Below, piece after piece: positions 9,729 through 17,803 of a stretch of 64,000 nt of DNA; the stretch's first letter is position 1; each line of letters starts with the position of its first letter. The translations under genes were made by a program, and so were the position numbers. This DNA is from Viridibacillus arenosi (GTDB taxonomy: Bacteria > Bacillota > Bacilli > Bacillales_A > Planococcaceae). The notes under the pieces are model-generated. The model searched no databases. It saw nothing but the letters and a program-made list of their open reading frames with translations, and was not told the DNA's origin. Where the stretch lies: contig NZ_MSPW01000006.1 of NCBI RefSeq assembly GCF_001955655.1, positions 62,001-126,000 on the forward strand, read 5' to 3'.

Positions 9729-10663
9729 ATGGTATAGCATCACTTCAAGTCGGAGAGCCAGTCGATCATTATTTATTAATTAAGCAAGCTACAAAAGGCG
9801 TTACAACAATGGGGAAACCATTTATGACGTTAATTTTACAAGACAAGAGCGGTAGTATTGAAGCAAAATTATGGGATACAGGCGAAGAACATGAACAACT
9901 ATATCAATCTGAGGGCATTGTACGTGTTGGTGGAGAGATCCATGATTACCGTGGTAAAGCTCAACTACGTATAAAAGCAATCCGTCCAGTAGCGAATGAT
10001 GAGGGAGTTTCAGTAGTGGATTTAGTACCATCTGCAGAAACACCAAAAGAGGAATTATTTGAGCAATTGATGCAGTTCTTCTTCGAAATTAAAAATCCAC
10101 AAATTTCACGCATTACTAGACATATATTAAAAGAAAACCAAGATGAGGTTATGACGTTCCCAGCTGCGACAAAAAATCACCATGATTATGCATCTGGTTT
10201 ACTAGATCACGTTGTATCGATGTTGAAATTAGGTCGAGCAATTGCTGATTTATATCCGACTTTAAATAAGGATTTATTATATGCAGGTATTATTTTACAT
10301 GATATCGGTAAAGTAGTTGAGTTATCTGGACCAGTTGCAACATCATATACTGTCACGGGTAATATGCTAGGGCATATCTCGATTATGGTGACAGAAATTG
10401 CGAAAGCCGCAGATACACTTCAAATCGAAGGTGAAGAAGTCATGTTGTTGCAACATATGGTATTATCTCATCACGGTAAAGAAGAATGGGGAAGCCCTAA
10501 AAAGCCAATGTTGCAAGAAGCGGAGATGCTTCACTACATCGATAATATCGATGCCAAAATGAATATGCTAAAACGTGCATTAGGTAAGACAGCATCTGGT
10601 GAATTCACAGAAAGATTATTCCCATTAGATAATCGTGCATTCTATAAACCAACAATTGATTAA
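9725..10663 (+). CDS. yhaM: 3'-5' exoribonuclease YhaM
   Basis: 312-residue exoribonuclease of Gram-positive bacteria with an N-terminal OB-fold nucleic-acid binding domain (about residues 1-90) and a C-terminal HD domain. HD-domain metal ligands are visible in [21 protein letters not shown] and [12 protein letters not shown]. The ATG overlaps the yhaN stop in an ATGA junction, so translation is coupled. A rho-independent terminator directly follows. The length matches B. subtilis YhaM (about 314). Confidence 0.95.
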   Translation: MNGIASLQVGEPVDHYLLIKQATKGVTTMGKPFMTLILQDKSGSIEAKLWDTGEEHEQLYQSEGIVRVGGEIHDYRGKAQLRIKAIRPVANDEGVSVVDLVPSAETPKEELFEQLMQFFFEIKNPQISRITRHILKENQDEVMTFPAATKNHHDYASGLLDHVVSMLKLGRAIADLYPTLNKDLLYAGIILHDIGKVVELSGPVATSYTVTGNMLGHISIMVTEIAKAADTLQIEGEEVMLLQHMVLSHHGKEEWGSPKKPMLQEAEMLHYIDNIDAKMNMLKRALGKTASGEFTERLFPLDNRAFYKPTID

Positions 10664-10671
10664 TAAAATAA

Positions 10672-10712
10672 AGAAAAAGGACCTTTCAGCGATGCTGAAA
10701 GGTCCTTTTTAC
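10672..10712 (+). terminator. Terminator after yhaM
   Basis: Perfect hairpin AAAAGGACCTTTCAGC-GAT-GCTGAAAGGTCCTTTT at 10675-10710. It could also serve the convergent coat-protein gene on the minus strand. Confidence 0.92.
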
Positions 10713-10731
10713 ATACTAAAGAGTATTACTG

Positions 10732-11061
10732 TTAACAGTTACGGAACAGTCCATGGAATGGTTTATGACATGGCTTATTCATATTGCAGTGACCTGGTCT
10801 ACCTGGATCACCTGGATCAACTACTACGTTTTCAGTAGATTGTGTGTAGTAATGACGCGGTACATTAACAATGTGTTTTCTGTTTACAGTAACTATTGGA
10901 TGAATAACGGGAACTTCTCTCTCAACGTAGCAATCATTGAACTGATATTGTGTAGGGCATACGATGGGTTGTTGGCCGTGATTGTGGCAATGACCATGAC
11001 CATGGCCGTGACCGTGACCGTGACCAAAACCATGTCTGTGGTGATGGTTGTGACATTTCAA
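10732..11061 (-). CDS. CotD-family spore coat protein with a His-Gly-rich N-terminus
   Basis: 109 residues. The N-terminal third is an almost pure His/Gly tract (HHHRHGFGHGHGHGHGHGHC). The rest has the CotD-like layout PTQYQFNDCY...VPVIHPIVTVNRKH...PRHYYTQSTENVV followed by a Gly-Pro-Asp linker and Cys/His-rich end. It is probably a spore inner-coat protein, possibly metal-binding through its histidines and cysteines. The start is most likely the TTG at 11061, because the strong GGAGGTGATT site ends eight bases before it; the GTG at 11070 lies inside that site. The gene is monocistronic and converges with yhaM. Confidence 0.75.
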   Translation of the reverse strand: MKCHNHHHRHGFGHGHGHGHGHGHCHNHGQQPIVCPTQYQFNDCYVEREVPVIHPIVTVNRKHIVNVPRHYYTQSTENVVVDPGDPGRPGHCNMNKPCHKPFHGLFRNC

Positions 11062-11137
11062 AGGAATCACCTCCGTTCTAACTTGTTAACTCTATAACAT
11101 GCGACAAAGTAAAACATTAAGAGGACAGAGGCCCGTA

Positions 11138-11182
11138 AAAATAAAAAAATACCTGATCCATCGTAATGGATCAAGTACTTTA
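11138..11182 (-). terminator. Terminator after prsA
   Basis: Minus-strand hairpin around TGATCCAT-TACG-ATGGATCA followed by a T run (plus-strand A run at about 11140-11150). It ends prsA. Confidence 0.8.
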
Positions 11183-11192
11183 ATGTTGCTAC

Positions 11193-12068
11193 TTATTTTT
11201 CAGTAGTAGTATTTTCATTTAAAAATTGGCTTAGTGCGTCTTTTAGATCTTTGTCTTTAATCTTCACGTCAGCTTCTTTAATTAATTTAGTAGTTGTTTC
11301 AATGAATTTATTTTGAGCTGCCTCAGTTGCAGCAATTTTTTGTTTAATATCATTTTTGCTATCTTCTAGAGAAGGAAGGTCTTTAACATCACGCTTGTCC
11401 TCTAATTTAATAATGTGATAGCCATGAGTAGATTTAACTGGTTCACTGATTTCGCCTTTTTTAAGAGCGTATGAAGCATCTGTAAATTCAGCAACCATTT
11501 TATCTGGGCCGAACCAACCTAGTTCACCGCCTGCTTCTTTAGAACCTGGATCTGTAGAGTACTTTTTAGCAAGTTTAGCGAAATCTTCACCTTTATCTAG
11601 TTTAGATTTTACTTCTTTAGCTGTTTCTTCATCAGCAACTAGGATATGGCTTGCTTTTACTTCTGTTTTCATACGATCGTAGTATGCTTCGATTTCTTTT
11701 TCAGAAATATTCATAGCTTTTTCTTGTAATAAAAGAATACGGATATAATCTTCTTTGAAATCTTTTTCAGTTAAGCCTTGAGCAGCTAGAGTTTGTTCGT
11801 AGCTTTCACCCATTGCTTCTTTTTGCTTTTTGAATTCTGCATCTACTTCTTTATCAGTTATTTTGTATTTATCTTCTAATACACTTTTGATAACTAATGT
11901 TTGAAGTGTTTGTGTACCAGCCGCACTCTTCATTTCCTGGTACAGTTGTTCTTTTGTAATATTACCTGCTTTTGATTCTACTACTACTTCGTCACTTGAA
12001 TTATTTCCACATGCAGCAAGAGCAAGAACAGATGCTGCTAGTGTAAGTGATAATACTGTTTTCTTCAT
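11193..12068 (-). CDS. prsA: Peptidyl-prolyl isomerase foldase lipoprotein PrsA
   Basis: 291-residue membrane-anchored foldase that assists folding of secreted proteins outside the membrane. The signal peptide MKKTVLSLTLAASVLALAAC ends in a lipobox LAAC, followed by GNNSSD. A parvulin-type rotamase domain covers about residues 130-225 (KASHILV, KYSTDPGS, GGELGWF, HGYHIIKL). The ATG at 12068 starts the signal peptide and lies about nine bases after GGGAGAG; an upstream ATG at 12086 would add six charged residues. The family member in B. subtilis is essential and also lies near yhaM. Confidence 0.96.
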   Translation of the reverse strand: MKKTVLSLTLAASVLALAACGNNSSDEVVVESKAGNITKEQLYQEMKSAAGTQTLQTLVIKSVLEDKYKITDKEVDAEFKKQKEAMGESYEQTLAAQGLTEKDFKEDYIRILLLQEKAMNISEKEIEAYYDRMKTEVKASHILVADEETAKEVKSKLDKGEDFAKLAKKYSTDPGSKEAGGELGWFGPDKMVAEFTDASYALKKGEISEPVKSTHGYHIIKLEDKRDVKDLPSLEDSKNDIKQKIAATEAAQNKFIETTTKLIKEADVKIKDKDLKDALSQFLNENTTTEK

Positions 12069-12170
12069 CTTTAAAATCTCTCCCAACTTTAGTTACTTCT
12101 AACTAATGTATTTGTAACTATAACACAAAACGATAAAAAAAGAAAAAGGTTCCATATTCATTTAGCCTAA

Positions 12171-12197
12171 AACCCTAAAACATATATGCATAAGATA
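12171..12197 (+). promoter_or_regulatory. Putative SigK promoter of the YjcZ-type gene
   Basis: The -10 element CATAAGATA (12189-12197) fits the SigK consensus CATAnnnTA. AACC (12171-12174) gives an mACm-type -35 at about 15 nt spacing. Late mother-cell expression would suit a spore micropeptide. Confidence 0.55.
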
Positions 12198-12221
12198 GCA
12201 AAGAGAAGGGAGGTGTGGGTA

Positions 12222-12320
12222 ATGGGTAATGGTGGTGGATATTCTAATGGTTCAGGATTTGCTTTAATTGTCGTGTTATTTATTTTGTTAATTATTGTTG
12301 GCACGGCATTTATTTGCTGA
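12222..12320 (+). CDS. YjcZ-family sporulation micropeptide
   Basis: 32-residue peptide beginning MGNGGGYSNGSGFALIVVLF and ending IVGTAFIC. The Gly/Asn/Tyr-rich N-terminus followed by one hydrophobic helix with FALIVVLFILLIIVG is the hallmark of the YjcZ/YjcZ-like sporulation peptides. A strong ribosome site GGGAGGTG at 12208-12215 precedes the ATG, and a terminator follows at once. It is a single-gene unit, probably located in a spore membrane or coat; its exact function is unknown. Confidence 0.85.
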   Translation: MGNGGGYSNGSGFALIVVLFILLIIVGTAFIC

Positions 12321-12332
12321 ATTTTGGCAATA

Positions 12333-12371
12333 AGAAAGTCCATTTGCAGTCATGCGAATGGACTTTTTTAT
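12333..12371 (+). terminator. Terminator after the YjcZ-type gene
   Basis: Hairpin AAGTCCATTTGC-AGTCAT-GCGAATGGACTT followed by a T run, at 12336-12367. Confidence 0.88.
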
Positions 12372-12471
12372 TTATTAAATTCATTAATTTGAGGACGGAA
12401 GAACTAACTTAATGTTGATAGAACTTAACTTATCCAACAAGCTATTTTCAATGATATAAAATGAATATTGC

Positions 12472-12654
12472 TTACACAGTGAACAGAATCTCCAAGTAAA
12501 ATGAGATTAACAAAATAGTAATCAATACATTTATAGTTCGATATATTTTTGGTTGTTTTTCTTCAGGAATTTCTTTTTGCGCACAAAGTGCATACGTCAT
12601 CCGGTTGATTTGAAATAAATAAAACACCGAGAATAGGACGACAATGGCAATCAT
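12472..12654 (-). CDS. Small two-helix membrane protein, unknown function
   Basis: 60-residue hydrophobic protein, not recognised. It has an N-terminal helix (MIAIVVLFSVFYLFQI), a short polar loop with KEIPEEKQPK, and a second helix (INVLITILLISFYLEILF). The ribosome site GGGAGG at 12670-12665 lies ten bases from the ATG at 12654 and seven from a TTG at 12657, so the start is uncertain by one residue. It lies 70 bases after the DUF3267-like gene on the same strand, so the two may be co-transcribed. Confidence 0.6.
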   Translation of the reverse strand: MIAIVVLFSVFYLFQINRMTYALCAQKEIPEEKQPKIYRTINVLITILLISFYLEILFTV

Positions 12655-12724
12655 CAAGTCTTTTCCTCCCCTCTATCTACATCATAAGCATAACAAACAA
12701 AGAACAGAAATGACAAGTTAATCA

Positions 12725-13270
12725 TCATTGGTTAGATGATGGAACTAAAATTTCAAACCCCTTATCTGTTTCTTCAATTAATGCCGTTTTAGGCGAATGT
12801 ATAAGATGTTTGACATACAATAGGTCAATTAAGCAAAGTCCACAGTGATAAGCCAACAAAATCGAAAAGTAATGTCTAAAGGGTGGAAACATTATTGCGC
12901 CAATTATTAAAACTAAGTTCAGTAGAATAAATGGTACGAGCAATGCAAAAACATAACGACTTTTTAAAATGGGCTCATGGATACGCATCGACAATACAGG
13001 TAAAAAGCTATATTGTTTCTCAATGGAAAAGCGCAAACTTTTACGATAACTAAATAATGGCATAAAATGTAGCAGCTTATGAGCAGGGTAAATCATAAAA
13101 AAGACCAGTAAAAAGAGCGGGAATAAGTGATCTGATAACGGATCTTCTTTAAATATATTTAAAACTATATAAAAAACAGAAAATACGCTAATGACGATTA
13201 TAGTAGACAATAAAAAAATACGATCATGGCCGTATTGTTTCTGTACATTAATTGTTTTCCAGCAATGCAA
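12725..13270 (-). CDS. DUF3267/YhaJ-like membrane protein
   Basis: 181-residue membrane protein with about four hydrophobic helices, starting MHCWKTINVQKQYGHDR. The layout (NCWKTIN-type start, a membrane HKLLHFMPLF segment, LLAYHCGLCLIDLLY, C-terminal GFEILV) matches proteins found between hpr and prsA in Bacillales and listed as DUF3267, a putative zincin family. The central motif here is HKLLH rather than HExxH, so protease activity is doubtful. The TTG at 13270 is used because it gives the family's start and lies ten bases after GGAG. The family assignment is from memory. Confidence 0.6.
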   Translation of the reverse strand: MHCWKTINVQKQYGHDRIFLLSTIIVISVFSVFYIVLNIFKEDPLSDHLFPLFLLVFFMIYPAHKLLHFMPLFSYRKSLRFSIEKQYSFLPVLSMRIHEPILKSRYVFALLVPFILLNLVLIIGAIMFPPFRHYFSILLAYHCGLCLIDLLYVKHLIHSPKTALIEETDKGFEILVPSSNQ

Positions 13271-13381
13271 GGTTTAGCATCTCCAATTTCAAAATATGAT
13301 AATCTTCGAAACCTAACATTAATGCTTTTCATAAGGAAAATCAAGTCATTTTATATTAAAAAAAAGATAGCGTTTTCATCC

Positions 13382-13414
13382 CTGAGTATTGAACATTTGG
13401 AGCAATACTCAGGT
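13382..13414 (-). terminator. Possible terminator after hpr
   Basis: Hairpin CCTGAGTATTG-N11-CAATACTCAGG on the minus strand downstream of hpr. The T run comes only about 13 bases later, so it is an imperfect terminator. Confidence 0.5.
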
Positions 13415-13431
13415 TGAACTCGTTTTGAATA

Positions 13432-13944
13432 TTATTCAATTTTACGTAATGAACCTTCGAAAATATCCATGAAATCATCCCCATAGATATTACGAATAAT
13501 AGCCATAAGGTCTAACAATTCAGGGAATTTACCATACATTTCTTTTAAAGGAAGCGAACCTTCAAGAACACTATGCTTCGATTGGTTGTAATTTTCTGTC
13601 AATTCAACAAGTAATGACTTACCTTTTTCGGTGAGCTCAACATATGTATTTCGCTTATCGTCATTACGTTTAGAAAATGCAAGCAATCCACGCTCCTCTA
13701 AATTTTTAGAGAAATTAAATGCGGTCGATACGTGCATTACACCAAATTTTGCTATATCAGAAATCGATGCGCCTTCAAGATTAGAAGCAATCCATAATAC
13801 ATGGTGCTCATTGATATTCAAATCATATGGTTTAATCCATGCTTGCCAATCTTTTTCAGCAGCTTTCCAAAGGGCCTTCGATAGCTGGGCGATTCTTTGG
13901 CTGTAAAGCATAGCTTCACGAACCGTATATAAGTCTTCAGACAT
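13432..13944 (-). CDS. hpr: MarR-family transition-state regulator Hpr (ScoC)
   Basis: 170-residue winged-helix repressor which in B. subtilis represses extracellular protease and sporulation genes. Highly conserved segments are visible: [55 protein letters not shown] and [11 protein letters not shown]. The ATG at 13944 ([11 protein letters not shown]) is preferred over 13965 since it fits the family N-terminus and follows a weak GGTGA site. The protein is somewhat shorter than B. subtilis Hpr (203) at its C-terminus. The next gene upstream on this strand is yhaH, as in B. subtilis. Confidence 0.94.
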   Translation of the reverse strand: MSEDLYTVREAMLYSQRIAQLSKALWKAAEKDWQAWIKPYDLNINEHHVLWIASNLEGASISDIAKFGVMHVSTAFNFSKNLEERGLLAFSKRNDDKRNTYVELTEKGKSLLVELTENYNQSKHSVLEGSLPLKEMYGKFPELLDLMAIIRNIYGDDFMDIFEGSLRKIE

Positions 13945-14092
13945 AGCTATCACCAACTTTCGCAATTTTCTAACATTATAACATTATTTGTAAATAATAA
14001 ACAATCGTTTTCCAATATAAAATAGTACAAAAAATATATTTTTATAATAGTTTAATTATTTTTCTCGAAAAATATACTTCTATCGTATAATT

Positions 14093-14458
14093 TTATTCAT
14101 TATTTTTTGGATTCTTACGATTTTGGAATTCTGCTAGATGTTTTTCGATTTCTTCAACAGAGCTTTGTAAAGAAGCAATTTCTTGTTGTAGATTCTCTTG
14201 AATAGGCGCTGTCTCAGCTTGCCAAGAAGCAAAAGATTCCTTTGATTCTTCAATAACTTTAGGAATGGTTTGTTGAGCTTCATTTTTTATGTTCTCAATA
14301 GACCCTTTAATATCAGCTATTCTATTTTGAAGATCCTCTTTAGTAGTTTGCAGTGATGATCTAAATTCTTTACCTGATTGTGGTGTAGATAAAAGAACAG
14401 CTACCATACCCCCAATTGCTCCAGTTGTTAAGCCGAGTAAAAATGTAGACGTTTTCAT
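14093..14458 (-). CDS. yhaH: YtxH-domain protein YhaH
   Basis: 121-residue protein with one N-terminal membrane helix (STFLLGLTTGAIGGMVAVLL) followed by TPQSGKEFR and a long amphipathic coiled-coil tail (residues 35-115). This is the YtxH domain layout, found in general stress proteins of Bacilli. Function is unknown. Position between hpr and trpP matches B. subtilis yhaH. Confidence 0.82.
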   Translation of the reverse strand: MKTSTFLLGLTTGAIGGMVAVLLSTPQSGKEFRSSLQTTKEDLQNRIADIKGSIENIKNEAQQTIPKVIEESKESFASWQAETAPIQENLQQEIASLQSSVEEIEKHLAEFQNRKNPKNNE

Positions 14459-14572
14459 AATATCGTTTCTCCTTCCTAGTTTAAACTATGTATATCCTTC
14501 TTTTACTATAATAAAACATGATATCCAATAAAAGAAATTAAAACAAAAATTATTTATTATTTGTAGCTATTA

Positions 14573-14617
14573 AAAAGAAGGTCATTATCTATAGTATTGT
14601 AGATAGTGACCTTCTGA
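14573..14617 (-). terminator. Terminator after trpP
   Basis: Long hairpin AGAAGGTCACTATCTAC / GTAGATAATGACCTTCT type on the minus strand followed by TTTTTAAT, ending trpP. Confidence 0.85.
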
Positions 14618-14641
14618 ATATATTATTTTTAATATTAATGT

Positions 14642-15169
14642 TTAGGCATGTGTTAAAGATGTATTAAATTTCGAACGTTTAACCAAATTAATGATGATTG
14701 GGTAAATAATAATAAATGCTACGACGTTAATGGCAACAGCAGGTAGTACTACTGTTATGAATAATGCTGTAAATGGAATTTTCGCACCAACAACTAATAT
14801 TGCTGAGCCTAAGAAAACACTTCCTGAAATTATCGTACCTACACCGGCAAGAACAGCCGATACTGCAATTTTCTGAGCAAACTTTTGTAATAATACAACT
14901 GCTGCATAGAAAATAAATGCTGTGACTAATTTGTCGATAATGTTCGGTACAAAACCAGCTGGGAATGTTGAAAATAGGCCTGAAATCACGCCTGTAGTTA
15001 TTGATAGTAAGAAAACTTCTTTAATACCAGGGAATAATAAGATGCCGATAAACATCATAGTTAGCATGAAGTCTGGCTTCATACCACCATTAATTCCTGG
15101 AATCACGACATATAATGCCGCACCTACACCAACTAAAAGTGCCATCAAAACTAAATTCTTCGTATTCAT
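14642..15169 (-). CDS. trpP: Tryptophan transporter TrpP
   Basis: 175-residue integral membrane protein with five to six hydrophobic helices, homologous in layout to B. subtilis TrpP (YhaG), the probable tryptophan permease. The motif GINGGMKPDFMLTMMFIGIL and FPAGFVPNIIDKLVTAF are characteristic. The ATG at 15169 follows GGAGAG at 15181-15176. Six NAG triplets spaced by two or three bases cover the ribosome site (see the regulatory entry), hinting at translational control by tryptophan. It has its own promoter and terminator. Confidence 0.88.
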   Translation of the reverse strand: MNTKNLVLMALLVGVGAALYVVIPGINGGMKPDFMLTMMFIGILLFPGIKEVFLLSITTGVISGLFSTFPAGFVPNIIDKLVTAFIFYAAVVLLQKFAQKIAVSAVLAGVGTIISGSVFLGSAILVVGAKIPFTALFITVVLPAVAINVVAFIIIYPIIINLVKRSKFNTSLTHA

Positions 15170-15171
15170 TT

Positions 15172-15200
15172 CTCATCTCTCCTATAGCTACACTGAGCTC
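15172..15200 (-). promoter_or_regulatory. TRAP-like triplet-repeat site over the trpP ribosome binding site
   Basis: Reading toward trpP: GAG, CAG, TAG, TAG, GAG, GAG, separated by 2, 2, 3, 2 and 2 bases, ending two bases before the ATG. TRAP (MtrB) binds (G/U)AG triplets spaced by two to three bases and represses trpP translation in B. subtilis. One triplet (CAG) departs from consensus. Confidence 0.55.
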
Positions 15201-15254
15201 AACTTTTGTTATTTCCTTCCGTATCCTCGTGATCGGAAGCGAAACTTATACATG

Positions 15255-15283
15255 ATATTACAGGTAAATTATCGGGAAATCAA
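15255..15283 (-). promoter_or_regulatory. SigA-type promoter of trpP
   Basis: Minus strand TTGATT (15283-15278), 17 nt, TAATAT (15260-15255). A perfect 22-nt palindrome (15282-15303) touches its -35 element. Confidence 0.65.
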
Positions 15284-15313
15284 TACTATTATATAATAGT
15301 ATTAATAAGAAAG

Positions 15314-15745
15314 TTAACCCTTCTTATTTAGATTTTCAATAATTTGTTCAGCTAAATCAGCTAAAATTACTGGCGTATATTCATCTGGTTTTGTGGTCCA
15401 AGTAGGTTTAAATCCGTCAGTTTCATCATATCTTGGTATGAAGTGTAAATGAAAGTGAAATACAGTTTGGCCAGCCGCTTCTCCGTTATTATTTACTAAG
15501 TTCATGCCAGCTGGGTTGAAGGTATCTTTAATAGCATTAGCAATTTTAGGTGCAACAGCAAAGAGATTCGAAGCTACTTCAGAAGACATTTCAAAAATGT
15601 TTGCCACGTGCTCTTTAGGAATTAATAATGTATGACCTTTTGATAGGGGACCAATATCCATAAAGGCATAGACAAATTCGTCTTCGTAAACTTTCATACT
15701 AGGAATTGAACCATCGATAATTTTACAAAATAAACAATCGCTCAT
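15314..15745 (-). CDS. hit: HIT-family nucleotide hydrolase/transferase Hit
   Basis: 143-residue histidine-triad protein. The catalytic HxHxH signature is seen as FHFHLHFIPR, and the N-terminal zinc-type CLFCKIIDG is present. It hydrolyses nucleoside phosphoramidate-type substrates; the cellular role is unclear. ATG 15745 (MSDCLFCK) follows AAAGGTG; an ATG at 15766 would add seven residues. Divergent from ecsA, as in B. subtilis. Confidence 0.94.
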   Translation of the reverse strand: MSDCLFCKIIDGSIPSMKVYEDEFVYAFMDIGPLSKGHTLLIPKEHVANIFEMSSEVASNLFAVAPKIANAIKDTFNPAGMNLVNNNGEAAGQTVFHFHLHFIPRYDETDGFKPTWTTKPDEYTPVILADLAEQIIENLNKKG

Positions 15746-15848
15746 AAAATACACACCTTTCATCATTTTGCTTTTTATTTTACCATATTGGTAACTGCTA
15801 GTTTGCGAAAATTTTGATAAACTGTAAGAAGAATAGGAGTGACGAGGA

Positions 15849-16589
15849 ATGACAGTATTAGAATTACAATCCGTAACAGGTGGTTATACGAGAAAACCTG
15901 TTATTCATGATTTATCCTTTACAATTCAACCTGGAGAACTAGTCGGACTAATTGGACTGAATGGGGCAGGGAAAAGTACTACAATTAAACACATTATCGG
16001 ATTAATGACTCAAAAAAGTGGAGACATTCTTCTAAACGGGATCACAATAAAGGAAAATATGGATCAATATCGTTCCTCATTTTCATATATTCCAGAAACT
16101 CCTGTATTATATGATGAGTTAACTTTGAAAGAACATTTAGAATTAACTGCAATGGCATATGGTTTGGATGAACAAACATTAAAAGAACGCTCTGAACCAT
16201 TATTAAAAGAATTCCGAATGGAAAAGCGATTAAACTGGTTTCCGTCTCATTTCTCAAAAGGAATGCGTCAAAAAGTGATGATTATGTGTGCATTTTTAGT
16301 TAATCCATCATTATATATTATTGATGAGCCATTTTTAGGGCTAGATCCTCTAGGGATTCAATCATTATTAGATCACATGGATGAAAAGAAAAAAGACGGA
16401 GCATCTATTTTGATGTCTACACATATTTTATCGACGGCTGAAAAACATTGTGACCGTATTTTATTGTTACATAATGGCCGACTTCGCGCACAAGGGACGA
16501 TGAATGACTTACGCCAAGCATTCAATATGCCAGGTGCAACTTTGGACGACCTATACATCGCGATGACAAAGGAGCAAGATCATGAATAA
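15849..16589 (+). CDS. ecsA: ABC transporter ATP-binding protein EcsA
   Basis: 246-residue ATPase of the Ecs exporter, linked in B. subtilis to protein secretion, competence and regulated intramembrane proteolysis. Walker A is GLNGAGKSTTIK, the signature region is HFSKGMRQKVMIM, and Walker B is LYIIDEPFLGLDPLG, followed by the switch histidine in MSTHILSTAEKHCDR. AGGAG at 15835-15839 precedes the ATG. It overlaps ecsB by eight bases, so the two are translationally coupled. Confidence 0.95.
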   Translation: MTVLELQSVTGGYTRKPVIHDLSFTIQPGELVGLIGLNGAGKSTTIKHIIGLMTQKSGDILLNGITIKENMDQYRSSFSYIPETPVLYDELTLKEHLELTAMAYGLDEQTLKERSEPLLKEFRMEKRLNWFPSHFSKGMRQKVMIMCAFLVNPSLYIIDEPFLGLDPLGIQSLLDHMDEKKKDGASILMSTHILSTAEKHCDRILLLHNGRLRAQGTMNDLRQAFNMPGATLDDLYIAMTKEQDHE

Positions 16590-17763
16590 CTTGCATGATG
16601 TGTGGCGTACACGCTTCTTTCATTATATAAATGAAGTGCAAAAGTATATGAAATATGTCTTTACGGGGCATATGGCAATCGTACTTGTATTCATCATCGG
16701 CGCAGGTGGCTATCAATATAGTGAGTGGCTGAAAACAAATCCAATTGATTTTCCTTCTATATTAGTAACTGCAATCGTAATAGGTTTTCTATTAGCATTC
16801 AGTAGTCCTACGACTTTAATCCGTGAGCCTGACCAAGTTTACTTATTGCCACTTGAGACAAAGCTTCCAATTTATTTTAAGAAGGCTCTAAATTGGACAT
16901 TTTGGTCACAGATTCTTGTCGTTGTTTTACCGTTTATCATAGCCCTACCTATGCTAAAACAAATAGGAAAAGTATCTACAGTGACAATTGGATTAACATT
17001 TGTAGTTGTTGTGTTGATGAAATGGTGGAATGTACAAGTCGATTTTGCATTTCGTTGGGCTAATCGAGGACAAGCAGTATGGGGAGATCGCCTTGTAAGA
17101 ATATTAATTTCTATTATTGTTTTGGCATCAGTGTTATTGATGAACATATGGATGATGATTATTGTTGCTATTCCAGTAATCTATTATGGTTTTACTTGGA
17201 TGAAACAAAAGACTATGCATCCCTTTCCTTATGAGCATTTCGTAAAACTAGAGCAAAATCGTATGTTGCGTCTTTATCGTTTTGCTAATTATTTTACAGA
17301 CGTACCTCATATACATGGTAGCATTAAAAGACGTCAGTGGTTGGATGCGCTATATAAAATGGTAGCGTTTAAAAAAGAAAATACACAAGCCTATTTAGTG
17401 TTCCGCACTTTTGTCCGTACAGATGACCATTTCTATTTATGGGTGCGTTTAACGGCGATAGCGGGCATAGGTGCTTTTATCATTAATATGCCTGTTGCTG
17501 TTGGCGTCTTTTTAGCAGCGCTAGCATTTGCGACGACAATTCAGTTGAAGCAAGCATTAATTTCTTCAACAGATTTTAGTATGTATATGTTATATCCATT
17601 ACCAACAGTTTATCGTAAACTAGCAGTTCATAAAATTGTTCGAGTGGTAAATATTGTACAAGCAATTATCGTGTTAATTTGTGGCATAGGTAACCCATTA
17701 TTTTATGTCGGACCTGTGATTATGTTAATCGTTGGCGAGCTTACATTACGAATGACGAAATAA
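16582..17763 (+). CDS. ecsB: ABC transporter permease EcsB
   Basis: 393-residue membrane protein with about eight hydrophobic helices in paired clusters (for example HMAIVLVFIIGAGGY, SILVTAIVIGFLLAF, LVRILISIIVLASVLL and the C-terminal group). The motif LIREPDQVYLLPLE early in the protein is typical of EcsB. It is the membrane partner of EcsA. The third B. subtilis gene, ecsC, is absent: a terminator follows and the next gene is a convergent amidohydrolase. Confidence 0.92.
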   Translation: MNNLHDVWRTRFFHYINEVQKYMKYVFTGHMAIVLVFIIGAGGYQYSEWLKTNPIDFPSILVTAIVIGFLLAFSSPTTLIREPDQVYLLPLETKLPIYFKKALNWTFWSQILVVVLPFIIALPMLKQIGKVSTVTIGLTFVVVVLMKWWNVQVDFAFRWANRGQAVWGDRLVRILISIIVLASVLLMNIWMMIIVAIPVIYYGFTWMKQKTMHPFPYEHFVKLEQNRMLRLYRFANYFTDVPHIHGSIKRRQWLDALYKMVAFKKENTQAYLVFRTFVRTDDHFYLWVRLTAIAGIGAFIINMPVAVGVFLAALAFATTIQLKQALISSTDFSMYMLYPLPTVYRKLAVHKIVRVVNIVQAIIVLICGIGNPLFYVGPVIMLIVGELTLRMTK

Positions 17764-17765
17764 AG

Positions 17766-17803
17766 AAAATCCTGAGACAGTGTGAATGTCTCAGGATTTT
17801 TTT
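17766..17803. terminator. Terminator between ecsB and the amidohydrolase gene
   Basis: Hairpin AATCCTGAGACA-N6-TGTCTCAGGATT followed by seven T. The two genes converge, and A/T runs on both sides allow use in both directions. Confidence 0.9.

Noticed and set aside
10980-11040. Short tandem repeat considered as a CRISPR or regulatory array
   Set aside because: It is the coding repeat of the His-Gly tract, without spacers.
10753-11097. Plus-strand frame opposite the CotD-like gene
   Set aside because: Repetitive Met/Thr/Val run is the antisense of the His-Gly tract; no ribosome site.
11071-11110. SigK promoter of the CotD-like gene
   Set aside because: CATGTTATA resembles the -10, but no AC-type -35 is found at a proper distance.
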